Positions 45,626-57,611 of a DNA stretch of 64,000 bases are shown one piece after another. The stretch is from Polytrichum commune (Eukaryota > Streptophyta > Polytrichopsida > Polytrichales > Polytrichaceae). The stretch spans positions 6,634,001-6,698,000 of the forward strand of contig OX485806.1 in NCBI GenBank assembly GCA_950295325.1, in the 5' to 3' direction. The notes under the pieces were generated by a model. The model ran no database searches. It was not told where the DNA came from and saw only the letters and a list, made by a program, of their open reading frames with translations. Numbering within the stretch: the stretch's first letter is position 1; every line of letters begins with the position of its first letter. Both the position numbers and the translations under genes were made by a program.

Positions 45626-48161
45626 AGTTGACAACAGGAGGGATCATAGTGCAGGACCTGCAGGGCATGTTGACTATTCAGTCCAATTCATAAAGAAATA
45701 AACTACTGTAGAAAATTTGATGCTTCAATTCACATGATGTGTAGATGATAAAGAAAATTATCTTCAACTCAATGATTGAGTGCAACTTAAAGTACAAGAG
45801 CCTCTACAGTGATATGTTGCCCCATGTTAAATTACTGACATTAAACACTATTATGAATATTTATTAAATACCATAGTAACAAAATATGTGAGACATAGAT
45901 CATCAATTACATAAGGTTCTGATTTGGTCCAATACAAGTTGGGTTCCTGCTCATACTGCTGCAAAGTACCATAACGATGATAGTGGCACAGGATTGACAA
46001 TTATGCCTCGGCCTGAAAGCAAGACTGTAGATGTGCACCAGAATGTAAGTTACATCTTGACCTTGTCCATGCTCAAGGTTTTAAGGTTGAGTTAAAAGCA
46101 CGCATGGCGGTGTTTTTAGATGTTTGACCAATGACAATCGTCATCTAACGGTATGATACTTCACGGGTATCGGAAGGTACCTCCAAGAGTATTCCTATTG
46201 GAAGTATTCTCTTCATTGTCATGACAATATCTATATTGTCAATGGAGGAATTGTAATGATGATAAGTCATAGGTCAAATCCATATGGGTGGACTTTCCTT
46301 TTAATGTCCCAAGCTCCATGCAAGTGTTTCAAATGTAACATTTAAATAATAAAGAGAAGTGCATCAAATCTATTATACATGGAACGGTGGTGCTTTTTGT
46401 ATGTGACTGGGAGATGGTTCTAGCTGTGGGAAAATGTCCCTCAGCTCTCATGCCTGTAATGAACTTTAGCTTGAGTTCAACAATTTCTCGTCATTTTAGG
46501 GAAGTTTATAGAATATACCTCAAATTAAGAAAGAAAAACCGAAAGTTGTCAATAATAACTGGTTAGGCTTGAAACACCAAGATCTCAAGCAATTATGCCC
46601 AAAAATCTCCCTGGACATTGATTTCAATCTAAAGGGAAAGGGGAGGGTGAGTGCATATTATAGAGTTTGAGGTTTACGACATGTTGGGTACTATTTGTTG
46701 TAGTTGATGAAACAACATCCACATTACATTTATTTGTTTATTTAAAAAACCTTGATGGTTTGGGCACAGATGAAGGCCCTGCCCAAGGTTGTCATGTCGT
46801 GAATGTAACTTTGAAATACTTATTATATTCCTCGAGACCTAGAGCTTGACATGCAATAATGAACTGAAGACTGAAATTACTTATTAATTATACTCCTTGA
46901 GATTTGGAGCTTAATATGTAAAACCATACAAATGCATTAAGCAAACGGCATGTTGAGGATTTGACTTTGACTTACTAAGTTCTCTACTTGAAATACGGAG
47001 CTTTATATATATATATATATATATATATGATGTGAAACTTTGTAGATGCAAACTAGCATGTGGAGAATTGGACAGTGCAATTTCAATGAAAGTTGTAGGT
47101 GTCTTCAGATTTGGAGCTTAAGTATCTACCATGTTAAACTCTGCAACTTACAAATTACTATGGTGGAGACTGAAATTATTGGTACATTTAAGTTCTAGAG
47201 CTTGCTTATGTGAAGCCTTACATATGTAAACAAATGGCATGTGGAAAAATTCGATTGCAAAATCATTGAAAGTTGCAATGTCTCAAGATTTGGAGCTTCA
47301 ACACCATGTTAAGCCCCATAGACTACAAATTACTGCAGTGGAAATTGACAATGCCTATTTATATTTGAGATTTGGATCTTAGCATGCACAACATGAGCTT
47401 TATTCTCAAGAAGAGAATCAGAGTATCATTAATAATCATACATGCAAAATGAAAAACCCCATTATATTATTTAAAAAAAAAATCAGGTTTTTTTTTTAAA
47501 TGATAATAGTCACCAAACTGGTGTCCAGTGTGGTTGTCATTAGTGTACCTACATATTAAGATATATTCATACCTACATATTCATACTTAGGGACTTAAGA
47601 GGTTGAGAAATGTCAAACAAATGAGGATATGACATGAAGTGGAAGTTAAATACATCCAAGAATTCAGTGTACTACACTCAGTGACTCATAGTCCATGAAC
47701 ATTAATTCACATAAATCATAACAACCACGCCGTGTCCAACTCTTTGGGATGGAACACATAAGAGCTCAACTATATAATATGATTATGTTTCAGACCTGCA
47801 TGACCCACTTACCACATCCAAAAGCAGTTTTCAAAGATGAAAGATGAAGACACATGATCATCATGATGACATGTTGATTATTAAACCTTTACTCAATGTT
47901 CAATGTTGAACACCAGCAGATATACGAGGCTGACTTTGCTTCATCGAGGCCAATGCTCCATTTTGATACTTAGAATTCAAGGGACCCCATGCAAGCCGCA
48001 AAAACAATGCACGAACTTAAGCTAATAGTTGACCCCCTCGCTCACTGGACATTCCAATCCACTGGGCCCATTCGCATTGAAATTTGAGAGCAACTATATA
48101 CAGAGGTCCAAGTACAAGGTTGTCTACAGTGGAGTCGTCTCCAAGGGGCTTACTGGCAAGC
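45626..48161. other. Intergenic, no gene seen
   Basis: AT-rich sequence. It includes a (TA)n tract at 47004-47029 and degenerate repeats at 46850-47390 (separate entry). No recognisable gene. Confidence 0.5.
46850..47390. repeat. Degenerate tandem repeats, unit ~190 bp
   Basis: Each unit contains, in order, GA.ACTGAAATTA.T-like, GAGATTTGGAGCTTA, AAGC..ACGGCATGTGGA-like and AATTTCAATGAAAGTTG-like stretches, followed by CCATGTTAA.CTC and ACAAATTACT. About two and a half units are visible, strongly diverged. Non-coding. Confidence 0.5.
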
Positions 48162-48171
48162 ATACCAAAGG

Positions 48172-49355
48172 GGCAGACGATATGCTACCCCCTACGAGCT
48201 TTTCGGGGGGGGAATATTCTGTCAGGGGGCAGCCCCCGACATTTTTCCTGCACCCGCCCGAAAACTGCTGCCCGCCCGCCCGCCCGATTTCGAAAAAACT
48301 AGTGTACTTGCATTTTTGAAGGCTACTTGTCCACAAATCCCATATTGAGTGCACTTCATTTTCAAGGTCTCAAATCCAATATATATGTTCACTTCCATTG
48401 AGTAAATAAGCAATTGACTAGATTTCATTTTCAAAGTGAAACCGTCAATAAAGCATGTAATTAACTTGGAAGTCAAAAATATTACAAAATCCTCATTACC
48501 GCTGAGGTTATAATTTTTGTCACTTACAATTGAAGGGACTTTGTCATTCTAAAATGAAACTAAAATTTATGATTTATTTTTTTATTTTTTTATAATTTAT
48601 AATATAGTTAATACCTTCTACTATCACAAAGTTTTCATATGCATTTAAACTAGTTAAGTAAGATTGAATGCAACTAAGTCTAATAATTTTTTATTAATCC
48701 TAATTATAGAAACACAAAAGGACACTGTATAGGGTGTAGTACACGGCTTTGGACATTGAGGAACACATAAGCACTGTGAAGAACATGGATGTCATTCATC
48801 GTCCTTCATCGTTTTTCATGTGTCCTTCATCGTCGCGAATATGTTAGACTTAGTTGCATTCAATCTTACTTAACTAGTTTAAATGCATATGAAAACTTTG
48901 TGATAGTAGAAGGTATTAACTATATTATAAATTATAAAAAAATAAAAAAATAAATCATAAATTTTAGTTTCATTTTAGAATGACAAAGTCCCTTCAATTG
49001 TAAGTGACAAAAATTATAACCTCAGCGGTAATGAGGATTTTGTAATATTTTTGACTTCCAAGTTAATTACATGCTTTATTGACGGTTTCACTTTGAAAAT
49101 GAAATCTAGTCAATTGCTTATTTACTCAATGGAAGTGAACATATATATTGGATTTGAGACCTTGAAAATGAAGTGCACTCAATATGGGATTTGTGGACAA
49201 GTAGCCTTCAAAAATGCAAGTACACTAGTTTTTTCGAAATCGGGCGGGCGGGCGGGCAGCAGTTTTCGGGCGGGTGCAGGAAAAATGTCGGGGGCTGCCC
49301 CCTGACAGAATATTCCCCCCCCGAAAAGCTCGTAGGGGGTAGCATATCGTCTGCC
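48172..49355. mobile_element. Foldback transposon with perfect 512-bp TIRs
   Basis: Left arm 48172-48683 and right arm 48844-49355 are the same length (512 bp) and I find no mismatch between one and the complement of the other where compared; both encode the same 84-residue frame. The ends read GGCAGACGATATGCTACCCC. A 10-bp direct repeat, ATACCAAAGG, flanks it (48162-48171 and 49356-49365). Long TIRs and a 9-11-bp duplication fit Mutator-like elements. The 160-bp centre (48684-48843) contains repeated CCTTCATCGT and encodes nothing recognisable. Non-autonomous, and probably inserted recently. The arms start in a GC-rich GGGCGGGCGGGC zone and continue AT-rich. Confidence 0.88.
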
Positions 49356-49365
49356 ATACCAAAGG

Positions 49366-52300
49366 TTGACATGTATACTATTTTGGTTCTCCAAATGTCA
49401 AACCCAACATCCTTTTAAGTTTTGATACCTAAACTAGTAGACTTTTAAAGATCTGATTGACGGGGTTTGACCTTGAAATTTCTCAACGCCCAAGTGGCAG
49501 TTCCACCTCCCCCACAGTAGCTAAACCTAGTCAAACAGGGCCATTTTAGTACCATCACCTTGGCAAGGCAAATGTGGCCACGTAATTACTAATAATAACC
49601 GGATTGATTTCAACTCCACATCGGAATGAGCATGCGGCTCGAAGTTAATAACTGGTGGGCCGGATTCTCCATGATGAGTGGGTCCCCACTAGCTATAAGG
49701 TTTTGTATGTAGACCCAAAACCGGCACCAGATATAAAATCACAGACCCATTTCTATTTACGGCCCCCCCTCACCCCCCCCCTTTTGCAAATAAATCTGAA
49801 TACAAAGAGTTCTTCAAGTTACACATGTAGTTATCATTTTCAAACATGTTGGAAAAAGAAATGAAGCTTCACACATGTACTAGCTATCATCTTCAAACAT
49901 GTTAAAAAAGAAGAAGAAAAAGGACGAAGGATCATACACGTAGCTATCATTCTCAGACATGCTGGAAAAAGCGATGAAGAAGCACACATGTAATCTTCAC
50001 AGTCGATGTCATTGAGAGAGTGAGTTAAAAGAGTGCGGATTTGGGTTGCTTGAAAAGGGCACACTAATTTTACTCAAGTTTTTGTTTCCCAGTTACCGAA
50101 AATATGTGGACCTATGTTGTGAACATGGGTTGGGAGGATATCTTGCTTTTGGAAATTTATGGCAATTTTAGAACTTGAAATAAAATTTGATTTTTTTTTG
50201 GGTTAAGCATTGTGATCTCAATTTCTAGACCTTTGAAAAATCACTATGGTATCATAATTGTACTACACTTATGCAAAATTGCATGGTAGTAATGGAAATG
50301 GATCTACCTATCTTATCTATTGGTTATGAGGAAGTACACCATTTGAACATATGATATAGGTGTTCGTTTTAAATCACTAACAAATGAAACTTTAAACCCT
50401 TCTAACTTATACACATGGTATGTGAATGATTTGTTCTTTACCGTGTTGGATATAGCATTATTCAACTTTAGACTATAGTTGGGTAAGGCCAAGAACAACT
50501 CTAAGATATACAAGGCTAAAATTCTCCGCAGATTCTGAGGGCAACCTTATTAGCTTGAATCTACGATGTGTGTGCTAAGACAGCAAATGGCTGCCATAAG
50601 TAGACCTGGCCCCAACCCATTAGAAAACCACCTCAATCTGGTGTGACAAAAAATTTCCACCTCATCCAGTCACGTGTGCGAACAATATATGCACCCGATG
50701 ATTAATGAAGTTTATCCTCACTTTTGTTGGTATTGGAACACACTTTAGTGCATATGAATAATGTTATAGAATCCTCTTGATCTTGCAAAGAAAAGAAAAT
50801 GTAGAAATTGGACCATTCTACTGATAGAATGTACTTTCAATGCTTGCTCTATTGGATATAGGTGTGCTTACTTCAGTCCACTTCCTTTTGCCTTTACAAG
50901 TACTTTATCTATGTAAACTGGCTCCTATGATAAGATTTAGTGTTGAAATAGTCAGTACCTAATCACTCTCATCATACTCTGGTGATACTGTGCAAAAAGA
51001 GAACAATTTAATTTTGATTCCATGAATTTGCATCTTGTACATTGTGTCTAGGTATCAAGAAAAATCCTTAGATGGTGGACTTTTCATACCATGTACGAAC
51101 TAGCGTGAGTGTAGAAAGAGTTGTTTATTGGCGCACGTAGTATACATAAAGGATAGATATTATTTTTCTCTAGTGTGTACATTTGAAAAGGCTATTTAAG
51201 ACCTTTGAAGTAAAGGTAGATGTATAAAAGGGGCCCCTAAGGTATAGAGAAAAAATTGACACTAGGTCACGTGTTAGTTCATCCAAATTAAATTTTCATC
51301 AAAATTGAATGATGAAATTTTCATCATTAAATTTGTTGTTATATGGTATTTGTCCCTAATGACTATTGTGTTCATTTTTGTAAGGGTTTGCATTGAGTTC
51401 TAGGTTTTCCCAAAGTGGGTCAAAGTAGACATGTGGTTCATGTAACGGTGAATTTAAATGCAATCATTGTTTTAGCTTTGATGATGTGTGCTTAGGGTCA
51501 GATTATTATGAGTCGTACCCTATGAATGAAAATTTATTCAATAACTTCCTCATTGGAAAGTAAAAATTGATTTTATATGTAATAAAGGCCTATTAATTCA
51601 TGAATTATAATTTTGTATGTAGTGGAGGCACTTATTGCATTACATTCCAAAGCTAAGTATAAATAATGGAGTTCATTTTCTAACCTACAATAAGTACGTA
51701 TACATTTGTTTTCCCTAGATTTCTCATATATGAGGGTTTTTAATTCATATTCACCCATGCAGATCATTTTGGTTCACAATGAAGAGTCCACTCCCTAGGG
51801 CAGAATCATGAAAATAACCCTTCAAACTAACAAGCTATCATTATCTACCAAAAAGTCTCTGAAATAAAATAAAATAAAATAAAATTCATCCCAGTAAATC
51901 CATAACTGCTCATCTAAATGCTAGTTCTTGGCTACAAAACTTGCCAAAACTCTTATGAGGGTAACCAATCACAAGTTACCACCACATAAGTTAAACCTTC
52001 ACTCTGTTCGCATTAAAAATATAGATCTCATCCATGCTGACATAACATGACCCTATTGCATTGGTAAATGGACTTGATCGGCTATGGATGCCTTGACCTT
52101 AATCATTTACAACTTGCATGTTGTTAGGATGCATTGGTCGGGATCTTATAGATTCTCAAGTGAGATTTACTTTGATAGAATAAATATAGCTTTTCAAGGT
52201 CGTACGTGAATCTGTCTTTCCAAATTTTTAGCTCATTTGGTTGATACCACAGACATTCAATAAATACCTCCTAAAAGTGCCTAAGAATCTCGTCTGATTC

Positions 52301-55200
52301 TCTCGTAAAACCAAAAGCTTGACTTGCAAGAATGTTTAAGGGCTAATACGTCATGCATTAGAGATGTCAAAGGGTTGACAAATATGTTCCAATACACCTG
52401 TTCATGGTTTGTAGTGTATTGCACAATGCTATAACGTTTTACTTACAATGAAAGGTAATTACCAAGTAAAATATTTTATGTCCCATAGGTTCAAACAACA
52501 GATTTGATATTTGTTGGTACAAATTGAAACCCAAAGCAGAAAGTTACAGTGTGGAATTTCAAATGATAAATGACATTAAAGAAAATAAACCATGTAGTAT
52601 CTTATCAATTTCCAAGCTCATTATTCAATTTGTAGGCTGCTAGTCAGGGGATAGTCAAAGTCTTCAAAACTCAGCAACAATTGTTTCCTCACGAAGTGTT
52701 GTAGTTTCTTTTCTGTGAACTCTACAATCTTCCTTCTCTTTAACTTGTTGTCATCAAGTTGGTATTAATATTTCAAACTGTTGCCTCTAATCTAGTTAGC
52801 TTGATATGATCATGCGGTGCACAATTAGATAGATTAACATAGTATTTTACAAATTTAAAGGAATTAGTGAGGTGACACAATATTTCACTATTGAACATGG
52901 GCTTAAACCTACACTACTGGGAGGTTATTAGAGACATTGCTCACTTTGAGAGATGGCAAAATGACGTGCAAGGATCTCAAGATCTTTGAAAAGTGAGAGC
53001 TATTTGTACACAAATTGCAGAAGCACATGCAATGGTGCCCATTGCATGCCCCATGATTTCTAGATCACCATTATTTTAGTAAGCATTTAGTTCACTCAAA
53101 AATCGTTGATTAAAGTAGTTCACCTTAATTTCATGGCACTTTATCTAAGCACCCACACTAAAGAAGAGAAAGAGTGTAGTTTCATGACCATTCGTCCATA
53201 CAGATAATGAATGAAAACTCATGCAATTAAAGTTACAATCTATGATGTAGCTTTTGGAGATCATACATGAAATGTGTCACTGATGTGGGACCTGGTTGGC
53301 TTGAACCTGGTTGGCTGAAGTTGCAATTTCCAAGCATACCAACATTCTTCCGTTCCAAGGAAAAAGTGTCTATTAAGAATCTATCTGAATCTCGAGTAAA
53401 ACCTAAACCTTGACTTGTGAAAATCTTAAGGGCTAGTAAGTCACCCTTTGGCATGTCAAAGGGTTGACAAATCTGTTGTCAACACCAGGTACCTATCAAA
53501 ATAGTCCCTAGCTAGCAGAAAGCGTGCCCATCACATTAGCCATCCATGGCAACTTGGCTCTCGCGACTCATGGTGAAGAAATGCATACATAAACTCTTTT
53601 GATTGTCAACCGAAGGTTTTGGTTGCAGTTTTTGAATAATTGAAAATTAAAATTATTCATTGGCTTTGTCTGTAGGACAGAGATTATGCATCAACTTCTT
53701 CGTTTCAAGAGCAAATTTCCTAACCACTTTGTATTCACACTTGGACGTTACTTGTTCCTGTTATTTTTGGTCCACTTTATTTAATGTGGATGTTAGAGAG
53801 AGAGAGAGAGAGACTATAATTGCTCCCTAAAATGCATTCAAAGAAATCTAGTTAACTATAGTTATTTCGGCAGTTCTTGATTATTTGTTTTAAATTTTTT
53901 GGGTCATAAATGGGTAGCTTCAATCCTTGACCCGCATTTGAGAAGAAGGTGCACAAAATCCAAGAAAGATTTGGTATAGTAAATAGCCATGGATTGGCAT
54001 GAGCAAAGTGGACAACTGTAATTGTAGCCTTTCGTAGTAAAGGACAAAGCCTCACGGTTCTACCGTTTTCTTGTTTAATTTCTTGCCGAGTTACAATAGT
54101 CAAATCGCAATGCAAGGTTGTAATGGACAAGTTTCTTCTAGGGAGTCATGTAATGGCTATTTCAATGGTGTGCACTAATCAATGTCCCGGGAGGTTTTTA
54201 GGCATAATGGTCAAAACCCTAGTGTTTCCAAGTCCAACCGGTTTACATTGTTGTGATCTTCCGGGATTTCTTTTTGGATTTGAGGTTTACATCTTAGATA
54301 CTTCTAAAATGATTGGTTACTAATTTTTCCAAAGTCTCGAACTTCAACCGGTTATTTCTCAAACTCAAGTGGAGGCCACACATGCCTAAAACCGGAGGTT
54401 TTCACCAAAAAACCGTCTAAGACCAGAGAGGTGAAACCGGATGTTCTGGAACTTGGGACCGCACCACTACAGGTACAAATGAGCCACCATTTTCATTAGT
54501 GTAATGATACCCCACCTCAATAATGACTACTTTACAAACATACCAAAATACTAATTTTAAACATCTAAGACCTGATGGTGCATTCTTATTAGCTCCCAAA
54601 ATGATGGGCGGTGGTTCCCCCCATCATTTTTCAAGAACTCGCAATCTGGCAGGGAGGCAAACCCCTACTCCCAATTACCAGGTTCAATGAAGACTCAACT
54701 TTTTATTTAGCTCTTGAAATGCTAGGAAGGTGTCATCAGTGGGGGAAACTAACACTTTCGTAGTTTATGTGGCTCCCCCTTCAACCAATTGCTCTGTAAC
54801 TAGCAGTTCGGTTCTCCCTGTTCATGGGCATTAATTAGACTGGGACAAATTGACCCGTACACTGGTTCCTTAAAGGCAAGGGTTTAGGCATCCAACAAGG
54901 ACGAGAGTATGGGTTGGTTTGCCCAAATCCACTAATTAGTTATCTCCATTGGAGCCCTCTACCGAAGCCTCTTCATGTTCCCGACACAAATGTGGAGTTT
55001 CTCTTCACGTTCCACGCCTACTTTTGGGAAATCGCAATAGATTCCCACCAGCGAGCCCTCGTGGGAAGTACTGTAGTGTATGTGCTACCACTTCTAAATG
55101 GGAAAGAAGTCCACCCACATCTTTGGGTATCTCCACAAGGTGCGAAAAGACTTCGCAGTACCCACCTCGGCAGGTACATCCTGTCTTCGGAGGCCATCGA
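49366..55200. other. Intergenic, no gene seen
   Basis: No domain-bearing frame recognised. Contains three ~55-60-bp repeats at 49821-49995 (ACATGTAGCTATCAT.TTC and AAACATGTTGGAAAAAGA-like) and two related ~130-bp blocks at about 52280-52410 and 53370-53490 sharing TTGACTTG, TTAAGGGCTA and GTCAAAGGGTTGACAAAT. The last 300 bp before 55519 should hold the promoter of dirigent copy 2. Confidence 0.5.
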
Positions 55201-55210
55201 TCGATCGCTA

Positions 55211-55218
55211 CATAAATA
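55211..55218 (+). promoter_or_regulatory. TATA-like box of dirigent copy 2
   Basis: CATAAATA lies about 300 bp upstream of the ATG of dirigent copy 2. It is the best TATA-like candidate in the region. This is positional inference only. Confidence 0.35.
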
Positions 55219-55518
55219 CTACCTCGACCCAACAGTTGATACCACCACATCCAATAACTTCAAGTTACAGCACTCACAGCTCTCCTGCACTGAAGTACTC
55301 AGAGCACGTAGCTCATCATGCACTTCGAGCCCTGATCCTGCACCGAACTTCCAGTTTTAGAAATTAGTGCTACTGCGAGCTCATGTGCACCTTGATGATC
55401 GATCTTACACTCCGCACATCTTGTCGCGAATTACTTTTGATCTAGCTTATAAGTTAGTAAGTCTACCACGAGTCACCGAAGCTCGAAGATCCTGCACTCT
55501 TGCTAAACCTTGGACGCC

Positions 55519-56079
55519 ATGGCATCCGGGAGCAGGTCGAGGTTGGCACTCGTTGTGTTTCTCACGACGTTGTTGGCGGCGCACGCGGTTCCCATGCGGG
55601 GTGCACGGGAGAAGCGGGAGGACTGGCACCATAAGCACCCGAAGACGCTCGTGCTGTATGGGCAGGAGCTGCGGGGGTCGCACTCGGACGCCAACTTCCG
55701 GTACATTGTGAACGGGACGTTGGGCATTTTGGCGATCGTGAGCGGGATGCCTTTGACGGCCACGGCCGACGCCAACTCCACCCAGCTCGGTGTGCAGTAC
55801 GGCCAGGTGACGTCGTTCAACGAGATCGTGAACGGGGAGATCTGGCTCTACGGGTCGTTCGACATGCGCATCACCACCAAGCACTACAACGGCACCTTCC
55901 TGCTCCAGGGCTCCTACAACGTCTTCACTGCCAACCGCACCATCGCCATCATCGGCGGCACGGGCGACTTCTACCAGGCCAAAGGCTACGCCATCACGTC
56001 CACGTCCAACATCCAGGACGGCGGCTGCTGCCGGGAGTACTCGGACGCGCTCCGCTACGAGTGCCACTTCACTTACTGA
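55519..56079 (+). CDS. Secreted dirigent-domain protein, copy 2
   Basis: An intronless frame of 186 aa, identical to copy 1 except Ala/Val in the signal peptide (LLAAHA against LLAVHA) and His/Val in EDWHHKHPK against EDWVHKHPK. The same features are seen: signal peptide, GGTGDFYQAKGYAI dirigent motif, N-glycosylation sequons and C-terminal Cys. The ATG at 55519 lies in a good context (GCCATGGC); a TTG at 55510 is not a credible start. Transcribed away from copy 1, so the two genes are head to head with 10.2 kb between them. An AATAAA at 56253-56258 is the likely polyadenylation signal. The leader differs markedly from that of copy 1. Confidence 0.82.
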   Translation: MASGSRSRLALVVFLTTLLAAHAVPMRGAREKREDWHHKHPKTLVLYGQELRGSHSDANFRYIVNGTLGILAIVSGMPLTATADANSTQLGVQYGQVTSFNEIVNGEIWLYGSFDMRITTKHYNGTFLLQGSYNVFTANRTIAIIGGTGDFYQAKGYAITSTSNIQDGGCCREYSDALRYECHFTY

Positions 56080-56657
56080 TGACCAAGTCACGGAAACCAT
56101 TCATTCTTAATTCTAGTACTCTATAATTCATGTCATCAGCTCCAGCAGCCTTTCACTGTGATCATTAATCAATCTCCATATTTCGCCACGCGTGGCCAAG
56201 AGTTAGTAGCAGCTGCGGATGGAGCTGAATCCGGAGTCGCCACTCACACTAGAATAAAAGAGCACTCAAAATTTGTACAAGTGCCTCCACACTCGTGGAT
56301 TCAATGATCAATATACCAGACATTTTTCCTCCTGTCCACTTCAAGTCACTCTCTCTGTCTCTCTGTCTCTCTGTCTCTCTGTCTATGGACATAGGCCGAT
56401 GGTTGCACAGGGATCTGAAGTTCAGCACCTCTGTTCCGCTATCTAATGTCATCGTAGATTTGCCGATTTCACCTGTGGTACCATCTACCCGGAACCTAGA
56501 TACTGGACAGAGGTGATGAGGCTTAACGTGCTTGTGCATGGTGTCGGCGCCCTTAGCTTTATGTTGAATGCACTGTACTTAATTCACCGTCATTTTTTGA
56601 TTGAGGGCTATTCCATTTTTTTGATTGTTACAGAATTAAACAAGTATGAGGCCAGTG
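56080..56657 (+). other. Shared 3' flank of dirigent copy 2
   Basis: Matches 44206-44782 inverted, with few differences and a longer CTCTCTGT microsatellite (about 56347-56383). Immediately after it, 56670-56703 carries an inverted copy of 56578-56612 (AATAGCCCTCAATCAAAAAA), making a hairpin that copy 1 lacks. Confidence 0.8.
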
Positions 56658-56703
56658 TCTGTACAAGTGAATAGCCCTCAATCAAAAAATGATGGTGAAT
56701 TAG

Positions 56704-57266
56704 TGTAGGTAGTTACAAGTCGACTGATTGAATTGACCAAATATTAACGGATGTAAGTTCTAAGATGTAGGGAGACTTGCATGGGAAAATCAATAAGTAT
56801 AGAGGTTTAAGGCATAAGTAACTGATAAGACTATTTCCAAACCCCGGATAGTTTTGGAAAACTTCATATCAAGAATGATTAGAAGTCTCTAACTTCTCTA
56901 GCTGCTTGTTGTGAAGGGCATTAGAAGTCTTGTTGAATGATATGGTTATGTTTGCCAACTATGTCAACTCCCACGAAATGCATACTTCATGAGTTTCATG
57001 CTCAAAACATTACAATATTAGATTGCAGTTTTCAAAACTGAATAGTACACCCATCAAAAAACATGCTGAAAGTCATGATATAAATCTTATATTGCAAAAT
57101 ATCATCCTAGTATATAGCATGTGATGCAAAAGTTTTGTCCAAGGAGGCTTCAAGTTTATCTATTTATTGATGTACGAGAATATTTTGTTGTCCGGGTTTG
57201 TATGTTGTAGGGTGGGGTCAACTGCCTACCTTGCGGTGGGTGGGCTCATGGCTTCTTAACTACCTA
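56704..57266. other. Intergenic, no gene seen
   Basis: AT-rich, no feature recognised. Confidence 0.5.
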
Positions 57267-57267
57267 G

Positions 57268-57611
57268 CTACACTAAATAGATAGATTAGTGTTAGATGAA
57301 GATTAGTGTTAGATGCAATAGTTACCTAAAACACTAATTTTCAACTGATATTACAATTAGTGTTTGAATAGGGTTTGAACAAATTATACCTTTTACGAGG
57401 TTCTCATATTCTTCTTCCTTCAATTCTTCATTCCAAGATTTACAAAATATCATCTAACACTAAATGCGCTCATGTAAATATTTAAAGTTACTACTTGGTA
57501 CAAATAGTGTTAGAGTTGACATTTAGTGTTCTAACACTATAGAGACAATTTACATTTAGTGTTTTCATCGACTATTAGTGTTTCCAACACTAATCTACCT
57601 ATTTAGTGTAG
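57268..57611. mobile_element. MITE with CACTA-like ends
   Basis: Inverted repeats CACTAAATAGATAGATTAGT (57271) and the complement of ACTAATCTACCTATTTAGTG (ending 57609), flanked by TA on both sides. AGTGTTAG/CTAACACT motifs recur inside. The CACTA start suggests an EnSpm-type element, while the TA flank would fit mariner; the superfamily is left open. No coding capacity. Confidence 0.6.

Noticed and set aside
48222-48476. 84-codon frames in both arms of the foldback element (also 49051-49305)
   Set aside because: Identical only because the arms are inverted copies; no domain and no start context, so not called as genes.
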